Source of the DNA: an uncultured Bacilli bacterium
GTDB lineage: Bacteria; Bacillota_I; Bacilli_A; RF39; UBA660
Length of the DNA: 64,000 nt
Reading direction: 5' to 3'
NCBI GenBank assembly: GCA_910584165.1
Contig: CAJTZU010000005.1
Location: forward strand, 1-64,000
Below, piece after piece: positions 26,108 to 35,117 of this stretch; within the stretch, counting starts at the first letter, position 1; each line of letters begins with the position of its first letter. Position numbers and translations under genes: made by a program. The notes beneath the pieces are model-generated. The model was not told the origin of the DNA. It saw only the letters and a program-made list of their open reading frames with translations, and made no database searches.

Positions 26108-26314
26108 ATGAGTAAGTATGAACCATTATGGAACTATTTAAAGAAAAATAGAAAAGATAATTATCAATTGTCTTATGAAGAAATAAAAAATATCTTAGGA
26201 TTTGAAATCAATCATTCTTTTTTAACCTATAAAAAAGAAGCAAAAGAATACGGTTATGAAGTTGAAAAAATTTCAATGAAAGAACAAACAATAATTTTTA
26301 AAAAATTAAAATAG
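26108..26314 (+). CDS. Small DUF7662-like protein
   Basis: 68 residues, 2 nt after the preceding stop. The pattern LSYEEIKNILGFEINHSFLTYKKEAKEYGYEVEKIS recalls a small family in which a helix with W or F and a final beta hairpin follow; DUF7662 is my best match from memory. Function unknown; position suggests co-expression only. Confidence 0.5.
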   Translation: MSKYEPLWNYLKKNRKDNYQLSYEEIKNILGFEINHSFLTYKKEAKEYGYEVEKISMKEQTIIFKKLK

Positions 26315-26325
26315 GAGGACAATTT

Positions 26326-26724
26326 ATGGAAAATGAAGAAAAAGAATTAGAAACTTCTAGTGTAGAACTAGAACCTTTATTTGAGGAATATGTAGATTTT
26401 GAAACGTTTAGCAAATCAGATTTTAGAGTGGTAAAAATTAAAGATTGCAAAGAGGTACCAAAAAGTAAAAAGTTATTGCAATTTACATTAGATGATGGAA
26501 CAGGTGTAGATAGGACTATTTTAAGTGGAATTCATGCTTTTTATGAACCAGAAGAATTAATTGGAAAAAACGCAATTGCTATTTTGAATTTACCACCTAG
26601 AAATATGATGGGAATTGATTCTTGTGGAATGTTAATATCTGCTGTTCATAATGAAAATGGAGAAGAAAAGCTACATCTTCTAATGGTTGATGATATGATT
26701 CCAGCTGGCGCTAAATTATATTAG
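26326..26724 (+). CDS. tRNA-binding (EMAP/Trbp111-like) domain protein
   Basis: 132 residues after AGGAGG. OB-fold tRNA-binding domain: FSKSDFRVVKIKDCKEVPKSKKLLQFTLDDG, TILSGIHAFYEPEELIGK, NLPPRNMMGIDSCGMLIS. This is the C-terminal module of MetRS or free-standing Trbp111/CsaA. An acidic N-terminal stretch of about 25 residues is extra. Probably binds structured RNA. Confidence 0.8.
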   Translation: MENEEKELETSSVELEPLFEEYVDFETFSKSDFRVVKIKDCKEVPKSKKLLQFTLDDGTGVDRTILSGIHAFYEPEELIGKNAIAILNLPPRNMMGIDSCGMLISAVHNENGEEKLHLLMVDDMIPAGAKLY

Positions 26725-26732
26725 AATGGAAT

Positions 26733-27719
26733 ATGAAAAAAAGACAAGAAGTATATGATTTATATTGGTATTTTGCAAGTGAAAGACAAAATATCTTTTG
26801 GAAGAAAATTAATGGTGAGAAAGCACCATGGACTAGTGATGCTATTTTACAAGAGTATAAATTCTGCAATAGTTATAGAGTAAATGATAGAGTTAGTCAA
26901 TATCTTCTTAAGAATGTAATTTATACTGAAAAAGAGTATTCAAAAGAAGATATGATATTTAGAATTATTTTGTTTAAATTGTTTAATAAAGAATCTACTT
27001 GGGAACTATTAGTAAATCACTTTAAAGATATTACTTTAAGCACATTTGATTTAGAAAAGTATTCCAAAGTACTTACGAATGCTATTTTAAATGGTATTAA
27101 AATTTATAATGATGCCTATATTAGTTGTGCGAATAAAGCTTTTGGATATAATCACAAGCATGATAACCATTTAGCACTTTTACAAAAAATGTTTTTAGAA
27201 GATAATATGCAAGATAAAATATTAAAGTGTAAAAGTATGGAAGAAGCTTTTTGTATTTTAAAAAGTTATCCCTTAATTGGAAATTTTATGGCCTACCAAT
27301 TAGTAACAGATATTAACTATAGTGATGTTGTACACTTTAGAGAAGACGAATTTACAGTAGCAGGTCCAGGTTCTATAAGGGGAATTCGTAAATGCTTTAT
27401 TGATAAGGGAACATTGAGTAATGAAGATATCATTAAATATATGTATGAGCATCAAGAGGAAGAATTTGAAAGATTACATTTAGATTTTAAAAGAATAGGT
27501 AATCGTCCACTACAATTGATAGATTGCCAAAATATTTTTTGTGAATTAGATAAGTACTGTAGAGTAGCGTTTCCTAATTTAAAATCTAATCGAAAAAAGA
27601 TTAAGAAAAAGTATATTTCAAAAGAAGAAAAAATAGAATATATTTACCCTAAAAAGTGGGAAAATGAATGGAGAAAAAAAGATGAGTATAGAAAATCGAA
27701 AAACAATAGAGGTATATAA
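26733..27719 (+). CDS. 5-hmdU DNA kinase helical-domain / aGPT-PPlase-like protein
   Basis: 328 residues, ATG 8 nt after the previous stop. Diagnostic blocks: FASERQNIFWKK, APWTSDAILQEYKFCNSYR, DRVSQYLLKNVIY, FRIILFKLFNKESTWELL, YPLIGNFMAYQLVTDINYS, FTVAGPGSIRGIRKCF and LIDCQNIFCELDKY. These match the glycosylase-like helical domain first described in phage hypermodification enzymes (5-hmdU DNA kinase helical domain / alpha-glutamyl-putrescinyl-thymine pyrophosphorylase group). A Lys-rich tail follows and its end overlaps the methyltransferase gene. In phages these proteins act on modified thymine bases; the chromosomal role is unknown. Confidence 0.7.
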   Translation: MKKRQEVYDLYWYFASERQNIFWKKINGEKAPWTSDAILQEYKFCNSYRVNDRVSQYLLKNVIYTEKEYSKEDMIFRIILFKLFNKESTWELLVNHFKDITLSTFDLEKYSKVLTNAILNGIKIYNDAYISCANKAFGYNHKHDNHLALLQKMFLEDNMQDKILKCKSMEEAFCILKSYPLIGNFMAYQLVTDINYSDVVHFREDEFTVAGPGSIRGIRKCFIDKGTLSNEDIIKYMYEHQEEEFERLHLDFKRIGNRPLQLIDCQNIFCELDKYCRVAFPNLKSNRKKIKKKYISKEEKIEYIYPKKWENEWRKKDEYRKSKNNRGI

Positions 27720-28338
27720 AGAAACAGCTACTACTTATTTAGAAAATAATAAAGTACATGATAGTTTAGATCCTGAAAGAGCAAAAGAGAAAAAGAAAGA
27801 ATTAGAAGATTTTATTAAACATAGTCTTTCCTTTTTGCCAAAAGGGACTAAAGTATTTGAAATAGGTTCTGCTGATGGAGAAAATGCTAAATATTTAGAA
27901 AGTTTAGGATTTACCGTAACTGCTAGTGATACAACAGATGCCTTTGTAGAAGCAACAAGAAACCAAGGATTAGAAACTATTCAGTTTGATGCTTTGGAAG
28001 ATGATTTTCCAGAGAAATATTTTGCTATATTTTGTTGGAGAGTATTTGTTCATTTCACTAAAGAAGATGCTTTAAGAGTAATTGGAAAAGTTTATGAGGC
28101 ATTAGAAGAAAGCGGTGTTTTTATATTTAATGCTATTAATCGTGAGACAAAATCTGTCGATAATGAATGGGTAGATTTTGAAGGAGAATACCACATGGGG
28201 AAAGAACGTTATTATAGTTATTTTACGAAATCAGATTTAGATAGTATTATTGAACAAACTCCTTTTAAAATAGAGCACTTTCATCAAGAAGGTGGAAAAG
28301 AAAATAATAAATGGTTAGTTTATGTGTTGAAAAAATAA
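27682..28338 (+). CDS. Class I SAM-dependent methyltransferase
   Basis: 218 residues. Start ATG 27682 chosen because GGAG at 27669-27672 serves it; ATG 27664 has no ribosome site. Overlaps the hmdU-kinase-like gene by 38 nt. SAM-binding motif I is KVFEIGSADGENAKYL, then VTASDTTDAF (acidic end of strand 2) and FAIFCWRVFVHF (motif IV region). Substrate unknown; the overlap with a putative base-modification enzyme makes nucleic acid a possibility. Confidence 0.75.
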   Translation: MSIENRKTIEVYKETATTYLENNKVHDSLDPERAKEKKKELEDFIKHSLSFLPKGTKVFEIGSADGENAKYLESLGFTVTASDTTDAFVEATRNQGLETIQFDALEDDFPEKYFAIFCWRVFVHFTKEDALRVIGKVYEALEESGVFIFNAINRETKSVDNEWVDFEGEYHMGKERYYSYFTKSDLDSIIEQTPFKIEHFHQEGGKENNKWLVYVLKK

Positions 28339-28363
28339 GAATATTAAAGAAGTGGTGTTGAGA

Positions 28364-29185
28364 ATGTATCAAGAATATTTAAAATTTGCAAAAGAGATTG
28401 CTTATTATGCTGGAAAAGTAATGATGGAGTACTATAATAATCCAATAGATTTGGACTATAAGGAAGATAAGACAGTTGTTACTTTAGTAGATAAAAAAAT
28501 CAATAGTTATTTAATTGAAAGAGTAAAAGAAAAATATACTACCCATTCTGTAAATGGAGAAGAGGAAAGTTATCAGGGTAATGGAGAATATATGTGGGTA
28601 TGTGATCCATTAGATGGAACTGGTTCCTATGTAAACCATATTCCTGTTTTCGTCTTTTCTTTAGCTTTAGTACATAATGGAGAGCCCATTGTAGGAGTTG
28701 TTTATGACCCTAATGAGAATAAATTGTATACAGCTATTAGTGGGGAAGATGCTTATTGTAATGGCACTAAAATTCATGTAAATTCCAAACGTTTAGGGGA
28801 TTTAGGATATAAGACGAATGTAGAAATATTTCATAACAGTATTATTGATGAAGTTTCTTTAATAAAAGAACTAAAAGAACCTTCTAAAATATCTTCTATC
28901 GGAAGTGTTGCTAGAAGTGCTATGGCTATTGCAGAAGGATATTTTTCTTGTGATATTTTTCCAGGAACTGAGCATGGAAATTGTGATATCGCTGCTTCTT
29001 ATTTAATTGTAAAAGAAGCAGGTGGTAGAGTAACTGATTTGTATGGAAATGCTCAAAGATATGATACTGGTATTAAGGGAGCTATTATATCAAATGGTGT
29101 TTCCCATGAACAAATATTAGAAATTGTAAAGAAATATACAGTTAAGGAAAATGATGATGAAAAGAGATTTACTTACCATTCCTAA
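28364..29185 (+). CDS. Inositol-monophosphatase-like phosphatase
   Basis: 273 residues from ATG 28364. Metal-binding motifs of the IMPase/FBPase/CysQ superfamily: VNGEEES, VCDPLDGTGSYVN and GNCDIAASYLIVKEAGG. It should hydrolyse a phosphate ester with Mg2+. Family members act on inositol phosphate, fructose bisphosphate or PAP, and the sequence does not decide between them. Its 3' end overlaps the next gene by 35 nt. Confidence 0.8.
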   Translation: MYQEYLKFAKEIAYYAGKVMMEYYNNPIDLDYKEDKTVVTLVDKKINSYLIERVKEKYTTHSVNGEEESYQGNGEYMWVCDPLDGTGSYVNHIPVFVFSLALVHNGEPIVGVVYDPNENKLYTAISGEDAYCNGTKIHVNSKRLGDLGYKTNVEIFHNSIIDEVSLIKELKEPSKISSIGSVARSAMAIAEGYFSCDIFPGTEHGNCDIAASYLIVKEAGGRVTDLYGNAQRYDTGIKGAIISNGVSHEQILEIVKKYTVKENDDEKRFTYHS

Positions 29186-29441
29186 TGTTGGTAAAAATAC
29201 GAAAGAAGATTTATTAAAATTAGGGGTTACTTGTGTAGAAGACTTAAAAGGTAAGAACCCAGAAGAACTATATGAGAAAGATTGTGAAATCAAAAAATAT
29301 AGAGAAGATAAATGCCAGTTATATGTGTTTCGCCAAGCAGTTTATTATGCAGAGCATGAAACTCATGAGCAAGAAAAATTAAAATGGTGGTATTGGAAAG
29401 ATAAGGAATACCCAGAAGATAGTATTAGTAAAGGAAGTTGA
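29151..29441 (+). CDS. Helix-hairpin-helix (Cdd1/pathogenicity-locus-type) protein
   Basis: 96 residues. AAGGAAA precedes three consecutive ATGs (29151-29159). LLTIPNVGKNTKEDLLKLGVTCVEDLKGKNPEELY is a helix-hairpin-helix; the RQAVYYAEH and KWWYWKDKE ends match the Cdd1 family. Probably binds DNA non-specifically. Overlaps the phosphatase gene. Confidence 0.75.
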   Translation: MMMKRDLLTIPNVGKNTKEDLLKLGVTCVEDLKGKNPEELYEKDCEIKKYREDKCQLYVFRQAVYYAEHETHEQEKLKWWYWKDKEYPEDSISKGS

Positions 29442-29446
29442 AAAGT

Positions 29447-29650
29447 ATGAAAAAAGAGTTACAAGTGATACATGAAAATTGTCCTAAAAATCATGCATGC
29501 CCTGCAGTTAAGGTTTGCCCAGTTGGAGCACTAACCCAAAAAGATTTTGAAGCACCCACTGTAGACTATGAAAAGTGTATAAAATGTGAGAAGTGTTCTA
29601 ATTTTTGCCCTAAAAAAGCTTTAGTATTAGTAGAAAATAAGGAGAATTAA
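29447..29650 (+). CDS. 4Fe-4S ferredoxin-like protein
   Basis: 67 residues from ATG 29447 (AAGGAAG upstream, inside the previous gene). One regular cluster motif CIKCEKCSNFCP and one variant CPKNHACPAVKVCP, with VGAL and KKAL turns as in 2x[4Fe-4S] ferredoxins. Small electron carrier; partner unknown. Confidence 0.75.
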   Translation: MKKELQVIHENCPKNHACPAVKVCPVGALTQKDFEAPTVDYEKCIKCEKCSNFCPKKALVLVENKEN

Positions 29651-29651
29651 T

Positions 29652-30176
29652 ATGATATATTTAAAGAAAGCGAATATGGAAGATTCTAAAAAGGAATATG
29701 AGGCAGTTATTTCCATTCCAGAAGAGGAAAATGGATTTCATAACGGGGATTATAATGTTACTTATGAAGAATTTGTAAATGTAGTACTTCCTAGGATGAT
29801 AGCATCTTCTAATGGAGTACCATCAAAACCAGGATATGTTCCTGATACTACTTATTTTTTATGGGATGATGATACGATTGTTGGAATGTATAGAATTAGG
29901 CACTATTTAAATGAATTCTTAAGAAAAGAAGGAGGGCATGTTGGTGCTTGTATCTTAAAACAGTATCGTGGAAAAGGGTATGGTTCTAAAGGTTTAGAAT
30001 TAATAGTTAAAGAATGTGAAAGTGTTATTCAAGAGGATGAAATCTATATGTCTTGTTTTAAAGATAATGTTGCTTCTTTAAAGATGCAGCAGAAAAATGG
30101 AGCTTACATAACAGGTGAAAATGATACTCACTATTTGACTAGAATTAAGATAAGAGAAAAAGAAAAAAGAATGTAG
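29652..30176 (+). CDS. GNAT family N-acetyltransferase
   Basis: 174 residues, ATG after AAGGAG. Acetyl-CoA site ACILKQYRGKGYGSKGLELIVKE and following CFKDNVASLKMQQKNGA are typical; the N-terminal SIPEEENGFHNGDYNVTYEEF block is like the predicted acetyltransferases of the Acetyltransf_3 group. Last gene of the cluster. Confidence 0.8.
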   Translation: MIYLKKANMEDSKKEYEAVISIPEEENGFHNGDYNVTYEEFVNVVLPRMIASSNGVPSKPGYVPDTTYFLWDDDTIVGMYRIRHYLNEFLRKEGGHVGACILKQYRGKGYGSKGLELIVKECESVIQEDEIYMSCFKDNVASLKMQQKNGAYITGENDTHYLTRIKIREKEKRM

Positions 30177-30225
30177 GCTGTGTTATCTTATAAAAGAAGA
30201 TTTTATTGAGAAACTAAAAAAAGCA

Positions 30226-30268
30226 ATTCTGTAATTTTATTTACAGGATGTTTTTTTTGTGATAAAAT
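30226..30268 (+). terminator. Terminator fused to extended -10 of the TetR operon
   Basis: CTGTAA/TTTACAG core extended by AAGCA/TGTTTT with one bulge, T-run to 30258, then TG (30260-30261), A, TAAAAT (30263-30268). Confidence 0.7.
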
Positions 30269-30294
30269 AACATATGTTATATAACAATTGTTAT
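30267..30294 (+). promoter_or_regulatory. Two abutting 14-bp palindromes, probable TetR operators
   Basis: ATAACATATGTTAT (30267-30280) is followed without a gap by ATAACAATTGTTAT (30281-30294). Both are perfect palindromes sharing the ATAAC/GTTAT arms. They cover the expected transcription start of the TetR gene at 30309. Confidence 0.8.
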
Positions 30295-30308
30295 GAAAGG
30301 GTGATGAG

Positions 30309-30893
30309 ATGCCACCAATTCCAAAATTTAGTAAGAAAGATATTATAGATATTGCTTATGAGATAGTAAAAGAAGAGGGAATGGATGCAATTAATGCGAG
30401 AAGGATAGCCTCTGCGATTGGTTGTTCTGTACAACCAATCTTCCATAACTTTACGTCTATGGAAGATTTAAAACAAGAACTATATAATAAAATTTATCAA
30501 ACTTATGAAAATTTTGTAGTAGAAGTAAAAGAAAAGCCGAAAGCATATAAAGAAAAGGGGCTTTCCTATATTAGATTTGCTAAAGAATATCCAAAGTTTT
30601 TTAAAATTATTTTTATGCATCAAATAGATTTAAATTCTAAATCTTTATTGAAAGATAAGGCTGGAAAAGAAATCATTGAAGCAGGACAGAAATTAACTGG
30701 TTTTACTTATGAAGAACAAAAAAAGTTTCATATTAAAGTGTGGATTTTTACTCATGGACTCGCTTGTTTAGTAGCAAATAAAACAATAGATTTAAGTGAA
30801 GAAGAAATAGCTAATCTACTAGAAGAAAGCGTAAGAGAAATGTTAATGGGTTATAAAAAGAAAAAGGAGAATACAAATGAAAAAAGTAATTGA
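30309..30893 (+). CDS. TetR/AcrR family repressor
   Basis: 194 residues; AAAGGGTGATG precedes the ATG. N-terminal helix-turn-helix (IVKEEGMDAINARRIASAIGCSVQPIFHNFTSMEDLKQE) and an all-helical ligand-binding C-terminus with a WIFTHGLACLVA segment (WHG-type). It heads the exporter operon and overlaps the ATPase gene by 17 nt. Should repress the exporter until its ligand binds. Confidence 0.85.
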   Translation: MPPIPKFSKKDIIDIAYEIVKEEGMDAINARRIASAIGCSVQPIFHNFTSMEDLKQELYNKIYQTYENFVVEVKEKPKAYKEKGLSYIRFAKEYPKFFKIIFMHQIDLNSKSLLKDKAGKEIIEAGQKLTGFTYEEQKKFHIKVWIFTHGLACLVANKTIDLSEEEIANLLEESVREMLMGYKKKKENTNEKSN

Positions 30894-31815
30894 AGTAAAA
30901 AACTTGACAAAGGAATATAAAAAATTAAAAGCGGTTGATGACTTAAGTTTTGATGTAGTAGGTGGTGAAATATTAGGCCTTCTAGGACCTAATGGTAGTG
31001 GAAAATCAACCACTATTAACTGCTTATTATCTCTTTTAAACTATCAATCAGGTAGTATTAAAATATTTGGTAAAGAAGCTACTCCAGATGCTTATGATAT
31101 CAAAAGACAAATTGGTGTTGTCTTTCAAGATGTAGCTGTTTTTGAAGAACTTACAGTATACGATAATATTAATTACTTTTGTGGTTTATATATTAAAGAT
31201 AAAGAAACTAGAAAAAAGTATATAGAGGAAGCAATTGAACTAGTAGGTTTAGAAGAATTTAAAAAGTTTTATCCTAAAGAACTATCTGGGGGGTTACTTA
31301 GAAGATTAAATATCGCATGTGGTATTGCTCATAAGCCAAAGCTAATCTTTTTAGATGAACCAACAGTCGCAGTAGATCCACAGAGTAGAAATAATATTTT
31401 AGATGGTATTAAAAAATTAAGAGATAATGGTGCTACTATCGTTTATACTACTCATTATATGGAAGAAGTAGAAATCCTTTGTGATCGAGTTATCATTTTA
31501 GATGCAGGAAAGGTAATTGCTAGTGGAACGATTGATGAATTAAAAAGTTTAGCTAAAATAGAAGAAAAAGTAAGCGTTGAGGTATTAGATTTAGATGAGG
31601 AATATATAGAAAAAGTAAGAAAATTAAAAAATGTAGAATTGGTAAGTTATAATAAGCCTATTTTATTAGTTACTTATAAAAAGGGAAAAAATAATTTAGT
31701 AGAATTAATGGAACATTTGAAAAAAGAAAAAATATCTTATAATAAAATATTTTCAGAAAGACCAACTCTTAACGATGTTTTCTTAGAACTTACAGGGAAA
31801 GGACTTCGCGATTAA
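30877..31815 (+). CDS. ABC exporter ATP-binding protein
   Basis: 312 residues. Walker A GPNGSGKST, signature LSGGLLRRL, Walker B LIFLDEPTVAVDP, H-loop TTHYM, and the C-terminal DUF4162-type extension seen in drug and daunorubicin-like exporters. Starts inside the tetR gene after AAGGAG. Works with the two permeases that follow. Confidence 0.85.
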   Translation: MKKVIEVKNLTKEYKKLKAVDDLSFDVVGGEILGLLGPNGSGKSTTINCLLSLLNYQSGSIKIFGKEATPDAYDIKRQIGVVFQDVAVFEELTVYDNINYFCGLYIKDKETRKKYIEEAIELVGLEEFKKFYPKELSGGLLRRLNIACGIAHKPKLIFLDEPTVAVDPQSRNNILDGIKKLRDNGATIVYTTHYMEEVEILCDRVIILDAGKVIASGTIDELKSLAKIEEKVSVEVLDLDEEYIEKVRKLKNVELVSYNKPILLVTYKKGKNNLVELMEHLKKEKISYNKIFSERPTLNDVFLELTGKGLRD

Positions 31816-31816
31816 T

Positions 31817-32992
31817 ATGTTTTTTCATAATTTTAAGTATACTTTCAAAGTTCTTTTTAAGAATAAGATGTTAATCTTTTGGACATTTGCTTTTCCTATT
31901 ATTTTAGGAACATTTTTTAATATGGCTTTTTCAGACATTGAAAATAGTGAAAAATTAGATATTATTCCTATTGCTATTGTCTCTAATGAATCTTTTGAGT
32001 CTAATCCATTTTTAAAAGAAACATTTCGTTATTTGAGTGATGAGGATAGTGAGACTCAACTCTTTTCTACAAAATATACAAATGAAGAGGAGGCAAAATC
32101 TTTATTAGAAGAAGGGGACATTAGTGGATATTTGCTAGTAGAAGATACTTCTAAAGTAGTAGTTTCTACAAATGGAATCAATGAAACTATTTTTAAATCT
32201 GTAGTAGATGAGGTAAATCAAAATAGTCAGTTGATAGGTGCAATTGCGAAAGAGAATATAGAGAAAGAATTGAAAAATAATCCGTCTATAAATCCAGAAG
32301 CAATTTATAAAAATGCTATAGAACTCGTTCAAAAGGAGAAAGCAAATATTAAAAATATTTCTAGTTCTAATTTAAGCTATACGATGATAGAATTTTATAC
32401 ATTAATTGCTATGGCTTGTCTATATGGAGGAATTCTAGGAACCGTAGCAATTAATCAAAGTTTAGCAAATATGAGTAGTACTGGTAAAAGAGTTTCTGTT
32501 TCTCCAACTAAGAAAAGAAATATTATTTTTAGTAGTGTACTTGCTGGCTATCTTACACAACTAATTGGATTAGTACTATTATTTCTCTATACAATTTTTG
32601 TATTAAAAGTAGATTATGGAACTCATTTTCCAGAAATCGTGGTGCTATCTTTATTAGGTTCTTTAGCAGGATTATCTCTTGGAATAGTCGTTGCCTGCCT
32701 CATAAAATCTAATGAAGATTTAAAAGTAGGTATTATGATTTCTGTTACTATGTTAGGCTGTTTCTTATCAGGAATGATGGGAATTACTATGAAATATATT
32801 GTCGATAAGAATATTCCTATTGTAAATAAAATAAATCCTGTTAATATGATTACAGATGGATTTTATTCTTTATATTACTATGATACTTTTGACAGATTTT
32901 ATGGAAATATCATTGGTTTATTCCTTTTTTCAACACTATGTATTAGTATTTCTATTTGGAGTATAAGGAGGCAGAAGTATGATAGTATTTAA
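31817..32992 (+). CDS. ABC-2 type permease (first of pair)
   Basis: 391 residues: one N-terminal membrane helix, an extracytoplasmic domain of about 160 residues, then five membrane helices, as in ABC-2/YhgE-DrrB-like permeases. Begins 1 nt after the ATPase gene and overlaps the next permease by 14 nt. Confidence 0.8.
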   Translation: MFFHNFKYTFKVLFKNKMLIFWTFAFPIILGTFFNMAFSDIENSEKLDIIPIAIVSNESFESNPFLKETFRYLSDEDSETQLFSTKYTNEEEAKSLLEEGDISGYLLVEDTSKVVVSTNGINETIFKSVVDEVNQNSQLIGAIAKENIEKELKNNPSINPEAIYKNAIELVQKEKANIKNISSSNLSYTMIEFYTLIAMACLYGGILGTVAINQSLANMSSTGKRVSVSPTKKRNIIFSSVLAGYLTQLIGLVLLFLYTIFVLKVDYGTHFPEIVVLSLLGSLAGLSLGIVVACLIKSNEDLKVGIMISVTMLGCFLSGMMGITMKYIVDKNIPIVNKINPVNMITDGFYSLYYYDTFDRFYGNIIGLFLFSTLCISISIWSIRRQKYDSI

Positions 32993-34127
32993 AACATTTT
33001 TGAAGGTTGTAAATAAGTGCAAAATACCGATTATTCTTTATACTGTTATTTTAGTTTTCTTTTCAGGATTTAATACTGTTACGAATGATAATTCTACAAG
33101 TTTTGTTGCAACCAAACCAGATATTTTAATTATTAATCAAGATGAGGAAGAAGGAATTACTAAAAATCTTATTGGGTATATAGAAAAAAATAGTAATATT
33201 AAAACAATAGAAAATGAGAAAGAAAAAATAGAAGATGCTTTATTTTATAGAGATGTAAATTATATTATTTATATTCCTAAAAATTTTAGAAAAGATTATT
33301 TAGAGTTTAAAAATCCTACGATAGAGATAAAAAGTACAGGTGATTATCAGGCAAGTTTAGCTGAATTGCTTTTAGAACGATATTTAAAAGTTGCGAATAG
33401 TTATCATACGATAATAGAAGATGAAGATGCATTATTAGAAAAAATAGATGATACTCTAGAAGTGGAAACTAAGGTAGAGATAACTTCTAAATTAGATACT
33501 AGTGCACTTGATAAAGCAACGATGTACTATAATTTTACAAATTACTGTATTTTAGCAGGATCTATCTATGTTATTTGTTTAGTTCTCTCTACCCTTAAGG
33601 AAGAAAAAATTAGAAAGAGAACCATTGTTAGTAGTATGAGTCATAAAAAACACAACCGCTATCTACTTTATTCTAATGGACTATTCGCACTTGTTTTGTG
33701 GTTATTTTATGTGGTTTTAAGTTTTCTTGTAGTAGGAGATATCATGTTTAGTATGCATGGACTTTTCTATATATTAAATTCTTTCTTATTTATGGTTTGT
33801 GCGTTAACAATAGCTTTCTTAATAGGAAATTTCTTAATTGATAAAAATGCTATTAATGGATTAGTCAACGTTATTGCATTAGGTAGTAGTTTTTTATGTG
33901 GCGCTTTTGTACCACCAGAATATTTACCAGATACTGTTTTAAAAATTGCTCACGCATTACCATCTTATTGGTTTATTAATACGAATCAAACAATAAAAGA
34001 AATAGAGGTATTTAATGTGGACTCTATTAGACCAATTATTATTAATTTTTCTATTTTATTATTATTTTCTATCATATTCATTTTGATTACTAATTGGATA
34101 TCTTATCGTAAAAGAAAAATAGGCTAG
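32979..34127 (+). CDS. ABC-2 type permease (second of pair)
   Basis: 382 residues with the same topology as the preceding permease (FCGAFVPPEYL-like loop near the end: LCGAFVPPEYLPDTV). The two probably form a heterodimer in the membrane. The stop codon is part of the terminator stem. Confidence 0.8.
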   Translation: MIVFKTFLKVVNKCKIPIILYTVILVFFSGFNTVTNDNSTSFVATKPDILIINQDEEEGITKNLIGYIEKNSNIKTIENEKEKIEDALFYRDVNYIIYIPKNFRKDYLEFKNPTIEIKSTGDYQASLAELLLERYLKVANSYHTIIEDEDALLEKIDDTLEVETKVEITSKLDTSALDKATMYYNFTNYCILAGSIYVICLVLSTLKEEKIRKRTIVSSMSHKKHNRYLLYSNGLFALVLWLFYVVLSFLVVGDIMFSMHGLFYILNSFLFMVCALTIAFLIGNFLIDKNAINGLVNVIALGSSFLCGAFVPPEYLPDTVLKIAHALPSYWFINTNQTIKEIEVFNVDSIRPIIINFSILLLFSIIFILITNWISYRKRKIG

Positions 34128-34162
34128 GGATTCTAGCCTTTTTATGATAGATAAGTTATAAT
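34121..34162 (+). terminator. Terminator overlapping the stop codon, followed by a -10
   Basis: AGGCTAG (34121-34127, including the TAG stop)/CTAGCCT (34133-34139), T-run to 34143; TATAAT follows at 34157-34162 for the WYL gene. Confidence 0.8.
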
Positions 34163-34184
34163 AAAAATAGAAAGAAGATATTTT

Positions 34185-35081
34185 ATGAAAAATAATAGAT
34201 TATTTGGAATCCTTTACTTATTACTTGCTAAAAACAAAGTAACCGCTAAGGAATTAGCGGATTATTTTGAAGTATCTATTAGAACGATTTATAGGGATAT
34301 TGATATTTTAAGTTCTCTATCTATTCCTATTTATGCTAGTAAAGGAAAAAATGGTGGAATTGAGTTATTAGAAAATTATAAGTTTGATAAATCACTCTTT
34401 ACAGAAGAAGAGCAAAAAGAAATGCTATTTTCTTTACAAAGTTTAGAAAAAATAAATATTCATGATAATCATCTACTGGGGAAGATGAAAGCGATTTTTT
34501 CTACTGTTGATGAAGAAGATTGGTTTGAAATAGACTTTAATTCGTGGGAGAATTCTGAAGCACACCAATATAATTTTGATTTGATTAAAGAAGCTATTTT
34601 AAAAAGTAGAGTTTTAGAGTTTACTTATTTTAATTCTTATGGAAAGACTAGTAAAAGAATAGTAGAACCTTTAAAATTAAGTTTTAAATATAATGCTTGG
34701 TATTTAGTGGCCTATGATAGAGAAAAAGAAGAGGGGAGAATTTTCAAATTAATGAGAATTCGTGAGTTAAAACTATTAGAAGAAACTTTTGAAAGAAGAA
34801 AACTTCCTAAACCAGAAAAGATAGAAGTTCCTATGATAACGAAATTAAAACTAGAAATAAAATCTAGTGAAGCTTACCGAGTGTATGATGAATTTGATGA
34901 ATCTATTATTACAAAGTTAGAAAATGGTAACTTTTTAGTAGAATTAGAACTTCCAGAAAATGCTTGGCTTTATGGCTATCTACTCTCTTTTGGCGAAGGT
35001 TTGAAAGTACTAGAACCAATAAGAATAAAAGAGATTATAAAAGAAAAATTAGAAAAAAGTTTAAATAATTATGAAAATTAA
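34185..35081 (+). CDS. YafY-type HTH/WYL-domain regulator
   Basis: 298 residues. N-terminal HTH_11 (KVTAKELADYFEVSIRTIYRDIDILSSLSIPIYASKGKNGG) and a WYL domain (about 140-205: VLEFTYFNSYGKTSKRIVEPLKLSFKYNAWYLVAYD) followed by the WCX extension. WYL regulators sense small ligands or nucleic-acid-related signals. It may act on the palindrome at 35262 ahead of the next gene, but this is inference from position. Confidence 0.8.
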   Translation: MKNNRLFGILYLLLAKNKVTAKELADYFEVSIRTIYRDIDILSSLSIPIYASKGKNGGIELLENYKFDKSLFTEEEQKEMLFSLQSLEKINIHDNHLLGKMKAIFSTVDEEDWFEIDFNSWENSEAHQYNFDLIKEAILKSRVLEFTYFNSYGKTSKRIVEPLKLSFKYNAWYLVAYDREKEEGRIFKLMRIRELKLLEETFERRKLPKPEKIEVPMITKLKLEIKSSEAYRVYDEFDESIITKLENGNFLVELELPENAWLYGYLLSFGEGLKVLEPIRIKEIIKEKLEKSLNNYEN

Positions 35082-35117
35082 TACAAAACAATTGTCTAGT
35101 TTTAGCAATAAAAAAAT

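Noticed and set aside
25800..30176. Prophage or defence island
   Set aside because: Apart from the hmdU-kinase-like gene there are no phage structural, integrase, nuclease or transposase genes and no attachment repeats.
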